A DNA stretch of 64,000 bases, taken from positions 2,728,001 through 2,792,000 of the forward strand of contig NC_003284.9 in the NCBI RefSeq assembly GCF_000002985.6, read 5' to 3'. Positions 1 through 14,600 of this stretch are shown one piece after another. Under the pieces are notes generated by a model. That model searched no databases. It worked only from the letters and a program-made list of their open reading frames with translations, and was not told the origin of the DNA. The position numbers and the translations under genes are program-made. Position 1 is the stretch's first letter, and each line of letters begins with the position of its first letter. Origin of the DNA: Caenorhabditis elegans (lineage: Eukaryota > Nematoda > Chromadorea > Rhabditida > Rhabditidae).

Positions 1-1634
1 CTTTGTAAAGCTTTGTTGTCCGGCTCCGAAAGTAATCCTTTATAATGTGGGATTTATCATCAGTGATACTTGTGTAATATACCTGCCCCAAAAATGTTAA
101 CATTTTTGGAAATTAGGATTACTGTTGCTCTAAGCCTAAAAATGCAAATCAATTTCAAATTTTTATTAAATTATAATACTTTTTTAAAAGAAATGAATGG
201 TAAACGTATTGGAAATTAATATTGGGGCAGGTATATGTATTGATACTATGCTATACTAGGCATGCCCGAAGTTGAGCTGAAAACTTTCCAAGCAAAGTTC
301 TCGAAAATGATGATCTACATTTCCCGCTCACAATCAGGATCATTTCCAAAAACTGCGAGTTTCTTGAATGGGTGGAATATTTTTGCCCATCCCCTTTCTT
401 CACTACTTCTTGCGATTCTTGATAAACACTATGGCGAGAAGATGCACAAAAATGTCCCAAGGGAGCGAAAATTCATGGAAGTCAAGAAGCAAGACGTTTT
501 CGACGTTAAACGATGAAATGGGGAAAAAGAAAGTGCACCTTTTTCAACGTGAGCTGGAAATTTCTGGAAGTTTCAGAAATCCAGAACAGATGTTCATTTC
601 ATATTTCCTGACTTCCTGATCTTCATTTGCTGCCTCATTACAATTCACTTCAATACCGGATGCTCTCTATTATTCAGTTGACCTTGTAGACAGACTCCTG
701 GTGTTTGGCGGGAAAGGCGAAAAGAAGCTGTTTCCTCTTCTTCCTATGTCTCTCTACTAACGCTACCTAATAATACGACGTATGTGTGCTAGTATTGTTT
801 TTCACCCATCCCCAGCCCTTCAATTTCCAGTAACTTCTAGAATTTCATGTCATCATTGGCCAATAGCTTCTAGTTGCGATCTTTTTAACCGTAGAATTCT
901 ACATAAATATTCAGCGCCCTTAATTTTAAAACGAAAATTACGCTGCTACCGATAACCCCACTACAACCCAAAGAATGGCTAAAAGAGGAAGGACTTCTTT
1001 TCCTCTCATTTCAAATGCATAAGCCAGTTGTCAACGGGGGTCTTCGGGCGCGGTTATTTCGTGTAATGCTGCGAGCACCGGACTGTGTTGAAACGTACAC
1101 ACATTTCTGAACAACAAAAGAGCACGCTGACAATGTTTTGCGCAACGACGATTGTCGTCGGGCGCCGCCACTGCTGAATGGATCATCTACATCCGTCAGC
1201 TTTTTGCACTTGAATGAATGCCATTGACGGCGACAAACGACTCCTCTCTCGTTGCACCAACGCAACACACACACACACACAGAAGCTCATCAATTTTTCA
1301 ACGCGGAAAAGTGAGGGCAAAAGTGCATTTGAAAAATGTATAGCAACAACGTTGTGTTCAAAGAAACAGTTAGAAACAAAGAATACATCCTAAGAAATTT
1401 GAATAACTGATAGAGATCACCAAGTCAAACCAGAAACTCGTCTCCTTTTCTCATTGAAAATTCTAAATTCTAGATTGCATGATGTCGAGCTAGAGATCTT
1501 CTTGGGAGAGACTCTTTCTCTCTCTAAATCTGGATGATCCTTAGATATGAAATATAATCTTTCTTTTATTCTTGAGTGCTTCTCATAAATAACAGGGCGA
1601 CTTTATAATAATTATTCACTCTTTTGAGCCAAAT

Positions 1635-1650
1635 CCCCCCCCCCCCCCCC
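1635..1650. repeat. Poly-C run (16)
   Basis: Sixteen consecutive C (G on the minus, transcribed strand of the unrecognised gene's intron). Confidence 0.95.
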
Positions 1651-2099
1651 ATTCTTTTCAATTGTATGGAACCGACCAAGCAACAACACAAAAACAATGC
1701 CGAGTGAATGAAGATAGAATACAAACGACATGTCAGAGGTTCCGGCTGTTTTGAACGTATATACTCAAAATGTGCTCAAATCAACAAATTGCGGAATGAA
1801 ACTTCTCAAAAAACTGTTCAAAATTTCGAAAAAAAAAACCCAATTTTGGCCAATTTATCGTAGAGAAAGTAAGCTGAGGCGCAAAAATTTACTTTTGTTT
1901 TGAAATCAATATGCTTTTACAGTACTTAATTGCTCTGTCTTGCTCCGTCAGTGGTCTTTTCCGTTTTGTATGACGATGTGAATAGAGAGTTGAAGCGTTG
2001 TGCTTGGCACAAGCAACAAGAAACACGAGCCTTTTTGCGCGCTCTCGGGTAATATGAAAGAAAATTTAATTAGACGGAGTCGCCTGTTGATTACGTCTC

Positions 2100-2139
2100 T
2101 CTACACACACACATACACTCACACATACATACACACACG
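2100..2139. repeat. CA-rich microsatellite
   Basis: Interrupted CA/CATA units in a minus-gene intron. Confidence 0.85.
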
Positions 2140-2537
2140 GCGCGGCAAAAATTGAAATGCCAGAAAAAAACTGAGAAGAGCCGTCTTCTAACGCTTCCAG
2201 GACCACAACTCGAGCACTGTTACAGAGAAGAGAATTTAGTAAATTGAAGGAGGAGTGACGGTTTTGGGTATTTTGGTAACATCTCAAACAAAAAAAATTT
2301 TAATTGGAGATTAAGGTAAAATATGGCATATTTTTCAAATTTTGAACCGCTGTTGATAAATTAAAACAAATTTTAAACGTTGGAATTATTTAAGTCAGTA
2401 AATGTTTTTGTCAGGTATTTTTTTGTTGTTTTTTTCAATCGCCATAGACTTTTACGAAGGGAATAGGAAGTAAAGTTCTAGAAAAAAACCACCGGGATAA
2501 CATAGTGAACCGGAAAAAGAACATCTAAGGATCCTAC

Positions 2538-2634
2538 CTTTTCTTTGACAGGTGCATTGGATGAAAGTGTTGTCTTCCTGACGAATGTGCCAGACTCTGC
2601 TTTTTGCTCTCTTCGGGCCTCTTCTGCAGCTAGT
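2538..2634 (-). CDS. Minus-strand gene, core exon 8 (last one in the window)
   Basis: The exon lies between GTTTCAG and GTAGGA, 97 nt, phase 2 to phase 0. It encodes LAAEEARREQKAESGTFVRK then TTLSSNAPVKEK, a charged, probably helical start followed by a basic end. No later exon was found between 1 and 2,537, so the gene continues left. Confidence 0.85.
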
Positions 2635-5600
2635 CTGAAACGGAACGAATTATGAATTTTGTAGAGATTGATATGATTGAAGGAGGACTAACGGTTTGGT
2701 TCTTTAGACTCAAAATGTGCTCGAATTGGTTAATGAGATTTTTCAAAAACTATTCAAAAACTGTTTATGGTGATTCAAAATTTTACAAAAAAAAATTAAG
2801 CTAATTTCAACTAGATTCTAAAATTTTGCAAGTTTTCATGTGTCACAGCTGTTGGAAATTAACTATTTTCAAATTATCTTTCAACTTTATTCTTTTAAAG
2901 GTACATTTAAAGCCGATAGGAGCCCAATTTTAGGTGACCTACCGGCTTAAAACGGAATAATATGAGATAAACTACCAAATTATAAAGTTAACAAAGCTAT
3001 GATTTGAAAAAATTTCCAACTGCTAAAACTTGTATAAATTTGCAAAATTGTATATGTCAGCTTACTTAGGTTTAAAATTTTGAAGTTCCATACAAACGTT
3101 TTAAATTTTTGTTATATATTTGAGCTTATTTTGAATACATATGTTTAAAAAACTATTTCCCGAGCGTTAGTTCTTCTTAAAATTTTTTATCGACACCCTG
3201 AAGTTATTTTAGTTTAGGTACAAAACTTAGAATTTTTTGTACTTTTTTGAAACTAATTACTTTAAAAAAATTTTAATACTGAATGCGTTAACGATTTTAA
3301 CATCTAATTCAACTAGACATATTATTATAATAAATTCAAAAAAAAAGACAAATATGGCATGCATGTAACTCTCGATCGTAACCATAATAACCGAATGTAC
3401 CTTGCAATCTGGTCTATTCCCAGCATTGCCAGGGGGACAGATTCCTGTAGTGTCCTATCTTGGCCGACGGACTATTCCGCAAGTGATGGTGTGCATAATG
3501 GCGGTGGCGTGGCGTTGGAGAATGGTGCGTGTGGGACCTGCTGTTGCCGGCTGCAGCTCACACTGGGCGAAGGGGAGGAAGGGGGGGGGGGGGGGGGGGG
3601 ATAACTGAGTGAGGCGCTGATCCACCGTGGGGGGCTGGGTTTCGCGAGTTTTTGAAAATGGGAGGCGGGTGCCCACGTCAAAGTCTTACTTCCAAGTCGA
3701 GTAGTCAAGATCAATAGACGAGGGAGAAGAGGGGGAGGAGAAGGCAAGGCAGTAGTGGCTAGTTGCTGGCAGCTCGCACGACAACCACGCTATAGGCAAA
3801 AAGGGGAGGGCACAAACGGCCGAGTCACTCATTGGAAGGATGTACACGAATAGATAGATATGTTTTAATATACATTCGAGCATCCCTAATTGTCTGGATA
3901 AATCTCTATTTTCGACACAGACACATTCACACAAATTGTGCATACGCACCTCACAAGGAAATAAAGAATAAAGACAAAACGTGCCCCCCCCCCCCCCACT
4001 CCTCACCGCTTATAAATCTCACTCTCTATTCCACTCTCTACCCACACTATTTTTTCCCATGAAGCGCTGTCCATCAGCCTACTACATGATGAAAAAGCAA
4101 TATTGTCTAATTTTAATGCTTGGCCCAGTACATTGCCCACTAGTTATCTTCATTATCCACCCACCTGCTACAGGTGCACACCATAATTATGTATTCTCAA
4201 TGCCTTTCTCCGTTTTTCTCGATAGACAGAGAAAGAAATCTTATTCTCTCCCAGTTCGTTTTCGTTAAACAACGACGAAACGAATTCCGTAGGGACTTTG
4301 AAATGTGAAAAGGATATCAATCTTGAATTTCACAATTTTCTCTACGCCTTCCTTCACGTGTGCTTTGAGAGTACTACGGCATTAAATATTGAAAGTAACA
4401 TAATATAACACTTTTTCAAAAATTTGAAGTCTAAAAGGGGGTAGAGTTTGTGTCAAAAAATAACAAACATTTATGGCCTATCGGTTTTAAATGTACTTTA
4501 ATCAACAAAGCAACGCGAGGTGAATGACCAAGATATGCAATTAAAGATGATAATTCAGAAAAAGTCAACTTGCAACCGCCGCAAAACGGAAAATATGCCA
4601 AAATTCGAGATTTTAGCTAGTTAGGACGAAATTTTGAACCTCCATAAAAAATTTTTTTTAACTTTTTGAGAAGTTTTATTACGAAATTTGTTTATTTCAG
4701 AGTTGGGGTTATAGGTTCAAAATATCCCAAGCTGTTATGGAGTTAATCAAGCAATGTCGCGAAATGTATTGAAATCATATGATATAATAAAAAATTGATA
4801 TTGAATTCTACTAGCTATTTGGAAAATAATTTTGCAGATTCTATCAGTCTTGAATTGACTTTTTGCCAGATATGCCACACTTTGTAGGAATTTCTATAAG
4901 TTTGTTATTTTTTCGGGTGAAGTGAACTTGAACGTGTTCAAAAAGTAACAATGCAGAAAAATCAAGTTTTTGTTGAATATTTGATTGTTTTTTTTTCTAA
5001 AATTACTCATGTCAAATCAATCAACTCGATTTACTCTGAAAAGGTGAAAAACGCTTTTTCTATTGGCACACAACTACAGTCTGCGAAGATTGAAAAAAAT
5101 GGTAAAATTACCAAATATCATGATAAAATTTTACAAAAATTAGGACAGTGCACGTGGTATCAGGCTGACCCATTACGATTTAATCTACAAAAATGCGGAA
5201 ATTTTTTGCCCAAAAAATGTGACGTCAGCCCGTTCTTAACCATACGAAATCTGTTGAGAACTCTGCGTTTCTTCTCCCGCATTTTTTGTAGATCAACGTA
5301 GATCAAACCGAAATGAGAAACTCTGACACCACGTGACTGTGTTCAATTTTGAGACAAAAAAAAAGCGCGAATAAAAAAAATTATTTCATTTTTTTTTCAC
5401 TTCTTCTGACTCAAATTTCAAATTTTTCCAAATTTTTCAAATTTTACAAAAATTATCAATAAGACCAAGAAGATCTACACTTTTCTAGATAAATTTCCTA
5501 CTCCAACTGAGCCAAATCAGTGAGCTGGCCAAGTAATGTGTTGTTTTTTTGAAAACATTTCAAAAATTCAGAGCTTCACTAGCAGTATATTCATCTTTTC

Positions 5601-8600
5601 AGGTACTACAAAAAACATGTAGGAGTACGCGTTGTTTTTTTTTTCTAAATTTAGGTCCACCTGCATCACGGTTCGGTGGGTTAAAGCTTTTTTGGGCTTT
5701 ATTTTTCTACAACGTTGTATACAAAAAAAGATGGAACACTCTAAAAACACAAATTTTCGGAAGACGTAATTGTGGGCTTTTTGAGGAAAATTGAAAAAAG
5801 TTTCAATGACTCAGTGAGAGCATTTGGATTTTTTTGCGTTTTTTTAAAGGTTATGATTTTGCATAAAAAGAATATTGATCCAATATGACCAATTAACATA
5901 CTAAAGCACTTTAGATTTTATTACAGATTTTTGAAAAATTTTAGTCAACTAAAAAAAAGAGATTTCAAGAAAAGTCAGAGCATTTTCGCATTTTCCGACC
6001 GACCCTTAGAGTGTTTAATCACATTTAAATTTTTAAAGTTAAAATTTCCACAAAAAAAGTGGCAAAAATAGAGTAATAGGCTATTTTTGACAGTAAATAA
6101 AAAATTTACAAATTTTTAAAGAAAAGTTTTACTATGATAATTGGACATTTTACCTCCATAGAAGTGGTCTAACAACACAATAATCTAATAAAAACAAATT
6201 GTTTTATTCTAGAATTCGGAAAAGCTGACAGTTGGCAAAATTCCAGATTTTAGCAAAATTAGGCGTTTTTAAAAAAAATGGTAAATCGCTATTAACATTT
6301 TTGAGAAATAATGTAGCGTTATGTATTATGTAATGTTTCTGGGGTATAATTTAATAGTAAGTATAATAAATCAAAAAAAAATTGGTTACTCCTTCAATTT
6401 TCAACTTTTCAGCAAAATTTTTTGAATTTTTATTTCGGAATACGGTGTTATTTCGTTACAATTATTTTGATCAGTGAACAAGAAAAAAAAATATTAACCG
6501 ATTTTTTAAAGGAAATTTTGTAACCCAAGCGAACAAAATGTTTCGAACATTTCCAAAAATCAGATTAGACTAAAATGATTACCTGTCTCTTCTCTTCCAC
6601 ATATAACTGTAGTACAATAAGGTGAATGTATCGGGTTTTCGGTACGCTTTTTTATAATCCGGTGCCATTTTTTCAAGTACTGATGCGTGGAAATGGAAAA
6701 ATAGAAAAGACAAAATATAGGTTGGAAGTTCGGACCACTTAGTGGGTGACCGAATGAGACGTGTTGGCAGAAGCCAAAATGTGGTGAGATAGTAAATTGG
6801 AAGAGCCGGACAAGAGCAAGTGTCAAAAACAATCATCCAATTGTATAATTTGACGCGATTTGCTGCATTTCCAGTTGGCGGGAGACCTTTTTCCCTTTTT
6901 CTTTTCCTCTCTTCCTTGGCCTCTCTTTTTACAATTCCAAAATCCTCTAATGCACTCCTGCTTTCTACAGTAGTAAATTAAGCGTACAATTGTGTCGGGA
7001 CAGCAGAAAAAAATCGCCATTTTTCTCTCCTGACAAGCTGGCTCTAGAACAATAATGGCAGTTTCTGTTGGCGTTCGTTCACGAACAAGAATCATATATT
7101 CATGTCTCGTCTTTTGAACACGACGCTATGAATGGTATCGCTAATATGAAATATAGGAACAACAAAATAGAAAACAATAGGCAAACAGGCGTATATTGAT
7201 TTTTGAAGTACTAGTCAAATACTAAAATATTTTCGAGAAAAGCAATCCGACATTGCTGGCCTAAATTCCATTCACTTTTGGTTTTACTGTGATTTCCTTC
7301 AGTATTTCAAGCATCTTAATCTCAAATACTATAATGATTAGCAATGTATTTTCAACTAACAAAATGTTGCCAATTACCTTTTTCTACACTTTTGATCAAG
7401 CAAAAAATAAATTAACAGCTCAGGCAAAAATTACAGCAGCTGACATTCGGCGGGACTGTTTTTGATAATAATTTTCTAAGAGACTCTGCATTTTGCAAAT
7501 GGTTGTTCTGTCATGACCAGGAAAAGTTCAAAAAAAGTTTAAAAAAAGATTAAGTGAAATTTCAAAATTTAGAGCATGATTCAAAAACCCAATTCAAATG
7601 TTTCACAAAGCATTTTCATATTAAAAATCTAAACTGTAAATTGTTGCAACATTTATGTGTAAGACTCTGATTTCAAAAAAAATTTTGCTCGAATTTATAG
7701 AAAATTTGGCCAATTCCAAGTCACGTATGGTTTATATTTTGTATAAATTTTCCTAGTTTTTTCCTTTTTTTTTCCTTTAAAAAAAAACAGATTTTTAAAG
7801 TTGCGGGCCATTTATAAGTTCTAGTCGAAAAACTGGCCCGGCGGATGTCGGCTGCTATTTTTTTTCCTTTGCTAACTATTGTAGAATATTGGCGGGCACT
7901 GTAGGCACTAAATCTTGAATACAAAAAAAGGAATCAAGAATCTATTCAAAATAAATTATTGCTCAATCAAGCATAGTAATCAACAAAACTCTTGGAAATT
8001 AATCCAAACACAACATTGAATGAAACAGGAGAAACTAATATTAATTAAAAAAAAAACGGTTAACCATACCTTGGTAAGGCTGGCCAAACAGCCATCTGAA
8101 CCGCTTCTTTTATCATTTCGCCGGGTCTTGGCGTGCGAATTTCAAAAAGGCGGTCATTTATTGAAATTTTTCTAGGATGTATCGGCGATGGTATAATTTC
8201 CGATGCGGCGATTGGTATCATCCATGGCTGTAATCGATCGAGTGATGGTAAGAGCCTCGAGACGGAACCATTTGGCTTGGAGCCACTGGCACCGTCGCCG
8301 TCGTTTCCCATACAGGAGTCAAACTGCTCCAGCAGTTTTCGACTCAAGGCAACATAACAATGGTTGGCATTTCGAGAGAAAGAGAGATGACAACGATTTG
8401 AAGATCTAAATGTCAAGTTCCATGATATTGTCAAAGAAAGTTTGAAGGAAATGAAGAAAAACAAGTAGTCAGAATGTGAGTAGAATAAAAATGAGAAGTA
8501 TGTACCAGAAGTGAAAATGATTACATCGCACACTCCTATCTCTTTCTTTTCCGACATCTGGTCATTTGCCAGGGATAGCCAAAAAAAATTATTAAGAAGC

Positions 8601-11600
8601 TCCAGAACTTGCGGGGTTGAACTTTTTTATTACTTGACCACGTCAGGGCTTACAAGGAAGAATAATGAAATAATTTGAATTTGTCAAAAGATACTTTTTC
8701 TGTAAAATATTTAGTATTCGAAATATCATGCTTTTTATCAAATTTATTTTCAAAAAGGAGTAGCACAAATAGGGGAATAGACGGTACTTCATCTATCAGT
8801 ATTTCGAAATATTTTTCAACTTCTACAGCTTATATTTCAGTTGTCGTGCAATTTTGTTGTAAAATGACAAAACACTTAAAAAAAAAAATAAATGACATAA
8901 TCCTGAGATGCCCGAAAATCATGCCAAACTTTTCAAATTATTTGGACGTTATTTTAAGTTTACAGTCAAAAAGGCGCAGTCTGCCGAAAAGCGGTAATTT
9001 TTTTCTACAGGTGTATTTTTTTTGAAAATATAGTATATAGTATAGTACAATTAAAAATTGTATTGTAGTATTGTTTTGAATTTATTTTTGAAAAATTTCG
9101 AAAAAGATTATACATATTTCTATAACCTCTCCGCTCCGGACAAAAAATATTATTTCGAACAGACAAGTAGCTGGAGAAAAAAAACGACGAAGTTCCTATT
9201 TCTGCATTCTAAAATGTGACAATGTGGTTGCACCAGTTCGATTCAGCTCAATTCATTGTGCTCAAAAAGGCGTGAATTTCTATTTTGCCGTGAGAGCAAG
9301 GCACTCATCAGATGAGTTTAAAATGCATACATTTTTTATAGAGAACATTCACACACTTTTTGGAAAAAATTGAACAAACGAAAATGGAAACGTGAGCAAA
9401 AGTTGAAGTTTCAGAGTTTTCATTCATATTTTTTCTTTGTTACGTGGAAAAGAAACAAAAGGTTTCAACTAATTCATTATGGACCACCTTTGAAACAATA
9501 CAGCTTAATTTTTTTCTCTTTCTGTAAAAAGAGTTGACTAAAGTTCAAAAAAATATTTTAGAGCAACTTAAAAGCGGGTAGCGCCAAAAAGGGAATTGTG
9601 AAAAATTGTGAAAACCCCACAATGATACTAAAATTATACTAAAACGTTTCAAAAAAAAATTTCGAAATTATTTATCTACTGTCCAAAAGTGGCAATTAGA
9701 GAGTTTTTGCCACTTTTTCAAAAAACTATAGCAAGATTGCACGTACGAGCTCTAAGTAATATTTTAAACATAAGTAGAACACAAAAAAGAAGTAAAATCG
9801 TATTTATCCACGATTCCCAGAAAACTGGCAAAAACTGACATTTTTTTCAAGAAAAAAAAACAGTATAAAATTTAAATTTTAAGCGAGTCCCCCTACTGGC
9901 GCTACGCCACCTTTAAAAACAAATGAGGTCCGACAAGTTATACTTTTTTTTGATTGACAACATCCAAAAAAGTGGCAAAAACTGGAGTTTTACCTCATTA
10001 AAAAATGCCCTAATTAAAAATTGTGACTTATAAATAAAATATAGTGATGTTCATTTTAGTAATTTCATTTTTTTTTCTATTATAAATTTGTTTTGAAAAA
10101 CTGCCAGTCAAAATTTGAACGTTTAGTACTGGCCAATGGAGGTGAAATATAACAAAGGACAGAAAAAAAAATTTTTTTCAGAAAATTCATTTTATAGTCA
10201 AATACTAATATTCAATAATTAAATATAATTTGAAAAAAAACAACTTTGGTTTAAATTCAATTTCCAGATAATTTTTCTCAAAAAGCATCAGAAGCAGGGA
10301 GCAATTTAATTTTTCAAAAATACATGTTTTTCTTAAACAGAAAATGCGTATGTTAGTAAGTGGCCGTTAGGCTTGAGGGAAAAAGACAAAAACAATACAA
10401 AAAATCGAGAATAAAAAAGTTCTAAATTTATTATAATTTTTTGAAATGTGGAAAAATCGCAGTTTTTGCCTTTTTTTGGAAGTAGCCGATCAAAAAAAAT
10501 TTCTTCGAGTTTATGGTCTGCGTATGTTTCAAATATCATTTTTAAACATTGTGTTGGGAGATAGAAAATTATTTTTTGACTGAAAAGTGCTTAAATTAAC
10601 CAAGTTTCTAAAAATCATGATTTAGAGAAACTTACAAAAAGTGTGCTATTCAATATAAAATAAATCGCTTAAATTTATAAATATTTGAAAATATATGTGT
10701 TGAAAGATATGATAAGAAAGAGGAATATACATTTTCACCTTATCAAATTCGAATTTCAAAATTTAGGCTTTCTGTGGAATACACTTCCTTATACAGCTGA
10801 ATTGAAACGATATATCGAATTTTAGGGAGAGAGAGTGAACTTCGATAATCAAAATGCAATCGCATCACCCACCAATGCCAAGATTTGAAAAAGAAATGAG
10901 CTCGACAAGAAAGGAGGCAAAGGTGGTGTTTTTGGCTCCCTGCTTCTCCCACTTATTTCTTACGAGCTCATTTTTTCTCGACAAGAAACATTCACAAACG
11001 ACCAGCTCGAAAAAAAGGGAGAAAATAGGAGAAAAAAAACACTTCGTAGTCACTACACAAACCCTGGCATTGACAATTAGGGCGCACATAATTGGTGGTG
11101 AATGTCTCTCGAATGATTGTCAGAATGATATATCACAGCACAGATGCGGTCGGAACCCGCCGTATGCATCGGATACGCCTCGTCAAATTTATTTATTTTT
11201 CTTCTACCCGCCCGCCCTACTCGCAGAGCACAAGAAGTAGAAATTGAAAATGCTGCACTTATCCATTCATTCAAGTACCTATTTATTGAGAAGAACCTGC
11301 TTATATACAAGGGTTATTTTAAGAATTATTCTCACTTGCGGAGATTTACCAAAGTCAAAATTCACATACATATTAAAAAATTTCCAGAATTTAAAATAAA
11401 CTCAATTATTATTACTCAAGACTTTTCAAAAAAAAAAGAAATTAAAGGAGAGGTAGCGCCAGTGGGAAAAGTGTTAAAAACTACTTCAATGATGTTAAAA
11501 TGACCGAATATCACAGTAAAACTTTACAAAAATTTCTTGGAATTTTTTTTATTTAGTGTCAAAAAGTGGCAATTACTCAGTTTTTGCCACTCATGATTTT

Positions 11601-14600
11601 GGAAGTCGACCAAAAAAAATTGTTTTTCTTATATTTTTATACTGTAATTTTGTCGTAATTATTTGGATTAAAACATTGTAGGGGTGGGAACATGCGGCAT
11701 TACTTTGGATTTCCTCAAAAGCTCTTTAAAAAACCTATTTTTTTGGATTGTTTTATTTTGATATTTTGACGTTTTGGATCATAATAAGTGTAGTTAGACA
11801 AAATCCCCACTGGCGCTACTCCACCTTCAAAGAAACAAGTGATGCCTAGTGGCAATGGGGAAAATGGAAAATGTTTTTTAATTTGGCGGTTCCAAAAAAT
11901 TTTCAACTGAAAAAACACTATTCCAAATCCTAATACGGACAAAAAAAATTACAAAAAGTCTTCAAATTGTTTGAAATTTTTGGGCCAGGTAAACAGGAAG
12001 TTCGGGAGAAAATTCCGATTGAAGAATTAATATTCTAGACCAAGTTCTTACATATTTATCCAGCTGTCTACATTTTCTATAATTTTATAACAGTAGGCGT
12101 TTTGATCATTTGATTACATAATGTCATGTTTTAAGACAAGTCACTAAACATCAACTTTTCTCAACAAAAGTGTGAAATTTTTCCAAAAAAAATCTGCACC
12201 CGGATACGTTAGAACGAACCAGGGAAGAAAATATAGCAGACAAATCAGTTTAAATGTTTGATGCCGGAAACAAAAACGTAAAAACAAAAAAAAATGCGAA
12301 AAGAAAACTGCTCATCGTAAGATTAAAAAAAAAGGAAAGCAAGAACTAATTTCGTTTGGAAGAGCAGAACAGAGAGACAACCATAAGAGAAAAAAAGAAA
12401 GAAGTTTCGGAGAATAATTCTAAAATGCGTAGTATCTCGTTTCGGCAAAACGTGCCTAGAAATGGTGGCTGATGTTTTAGTTGATACATATCCGCACGCT
12501 ATTCACTAATTTAGTCCAATACTAATTACGCAAACTGCTATTCATTTGATACACGAGAAATGACAAAAATCCTTAAAAACCTGACAGAGTCTACCTAAAA
12601 TTGACAAAACTCCCTCAGAGGAGAAATATCGATTCTCGTTATTTTGAACGTAGTTGCGGCGGTTCAAAATTTCAACAAAAAAAAGCAAACTGTTAGTTAA
12701 AATCTCTAATATTGTTGTGTCGCAAATTGACTTTTTTCGAGTTGAAATTATTTATTTTTACAAAAGTCGGCTTTAAATGTACCTTAAAAACGGATTAACG
12801 TGAGATAAACGACCAAAATATGCAATAATATATGATAGTTTTTAAAATCTCAACATCCGTCCTCTGCACCACGAAAATGTAACCAAAATTGAAAATAATA
12901 GCTAAAATTAGGCTTTTTTTTTGAAATTTTAAACCACCATAAAACATTTTTGAAAAACAATTTTGAAAATTTTCTTTAAGAAATTTGTTCCTTTGAGCAA
13001 ACTTTGGGACTATACGTCTAAAATATCCAGAACGTAAAAAACGTAATTTGATTGGTTTACGTCAGTGAGCACGAAACAAAAAAGTAATTGCCTTCATTTT
13101 CCCGTGATTTTTTTCATCAATTTTGGCCGGAATAGTTAACAGGAAAGGAGCGAACACAATAGGATGTTTTGAAAAAATCGCCTTCCCTAAGGGTTTACCT
13201 ATCAGGGCACTCTCATCTTATTTCTCCTTTATTTATCCTTGGCGCTTTCCCCCTTCGCCTAGTCAAGATTTGCGGTTTTTGGCGAAGGGCGAATAATCGG
13301 GATACTAGTCACAAAATGTAACAAAATTAGTTGAAATAAGTGAAGGAGAGAGGAGAAAAAAAATGGAAGGAAAAGATGCCGCTGACTAACTCGGTTATGA
13401 ACTAGCACGCAGATGAAAAGAGAAATGGAGACCCCGAAGCGGGGCAAAACGAAGAGTCAAAAATGGACGGATGAAAAAAGGTCTGGGAAAAAAAGATCGT
13501 TGAATTTAAGAAAGTGAATACTTACTAAAATATACATTTAAAGGGTCGAGTAGTGTCAGTACGGAAGTTGCTTTAAATGTCTGATATTTCTGATATTTCT
13601 TATTTATGAATTAAAGAAGATTTCGAATTCTGAGTTTTTAGAAAAATTTTACAAGTTGATTTTTTCAGTTTTATTTTTGCAGGTTTTCGCAGGTTTGCAG
13701 GGAACACGAAAAATAAAAAAATTTCGATTTCTATTTTTGTTCCGGTTGTTAATAAGGCCTGCTTTAGAACTTTCCGGCTTTCCGGCTTCAAGGTGGAGTA
13801 GAGTCAGTGCAGAAATTCCATTAAAACACGCCAATGGTATAGCAATGACCCCAACATAGTTAAAACATTCGAAAACATTTTCTAAAATTTATAAAAATTT
13901 TCGAAAATTTGAAAAATCTCAGTTTTTATCTAATTAAATTTGAAAACGATTCGCTCGATAAAATGCTATTTCTGCAAACTTTCAGTGTTTTCCGAATGTT
14001 TAAAGTTGCGTTCTTTTTGGAACAAATCGGAAACATTTTCGACCGAAGCCAAGTTAAGAAATTTTCAGATTTTTTCAAAAAAAAAAAAAAACAATAATTT
14101 TCCAAAAATCTCCCGAGAATTTTCACCTAACTTTAAACGTCATAACGTTTTGAAAAACACTGAAATTTTGCAAAAAAAACCATTTGGAGCAGTTCTACAG
14201 GCCTCCAAAGTAGTGGAAAAATGCACTAAAACAATTTCAGATCGAAATTTAAGAGGTTGAGAGTGACATAAAATTTTTCAATGACTTATCCTTGTTGAAA
14301 ACTTTCGAATGACGATGAATATTTACACCTTTTTTTTGAACAAAATATTAAATTTTCAAAAAAAAAATTCTCGAAAATTTTTACTATGATATTTGTTGGC
14401 ACCATATGCGAAGTTTTTAGCAACTTCCCCACTAGCGCTATTCTTGCAACAAATTTCGTGAGATAAACCAATAAATGCAGAAAAAAATAATAAAAAAACG
14501 GTTAGTTTTCAACAGCTTTGACACAAAAAGTTGGCAAAATTGTCTTTTTTTGAAATGTTGAACGGCCACAAAACTTTTTTGAAAAAGTTTAGTGAATTCT

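Larger units (their letters stand above)
1..2537. other. Minus-gene intron at left edge, no exon found
   Basis: I found no exon that continues the minus-strand gene in phase 0. The stretch holds CA-rich microsatellites (1,264-1,282 and 2,100-2,139), a 16-base C run (1,635-1,650) and a GC-richer patch at 1,030-1,260 with an 89-codon minus-strand ORF that has no splice support. Confidence 0.6.
2635..6582. other. Minus-gene intron rich in repeats
   Basis: It contains an inverted repeat at 2,677-3,178, a 20-base G run (3,581-3,600), a 14-base C run (3,984-3,997), and a CTACGTAGATC-type element (5,148-5,338). The rest is A/T-tract-rich sequence with no supported exon. Confidence 0.6.

Noticed and set aside
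704..733. Minus-strand segment open in phase 0 (LLFAFPAK...) as a next exon of the left gene
   Set aside because: Its acceptor is preceded by purine-rich DNA rather than a T-rich tract, so it is unlikely to be spliced.
1011..1280. 89-codon minus-strand ORF
   Set aside because: It begins in a CA microsatellite and has no matching splice sites; treated as composition effect.
6823..7095. 90-codon minus-strand ORF
   Set aside because: No donor or acceptor gives a phase compatible with the neighbouring exons, and the protein is low-complexity Lys/Arg-rich at its end.
10854..11240. 128-codon plus-strand ORF in a minus-gene intron
   Set aside because: It contains a local inverted duplication (GAGCTC...TCGACAAGAAA) and has no splice or family support.
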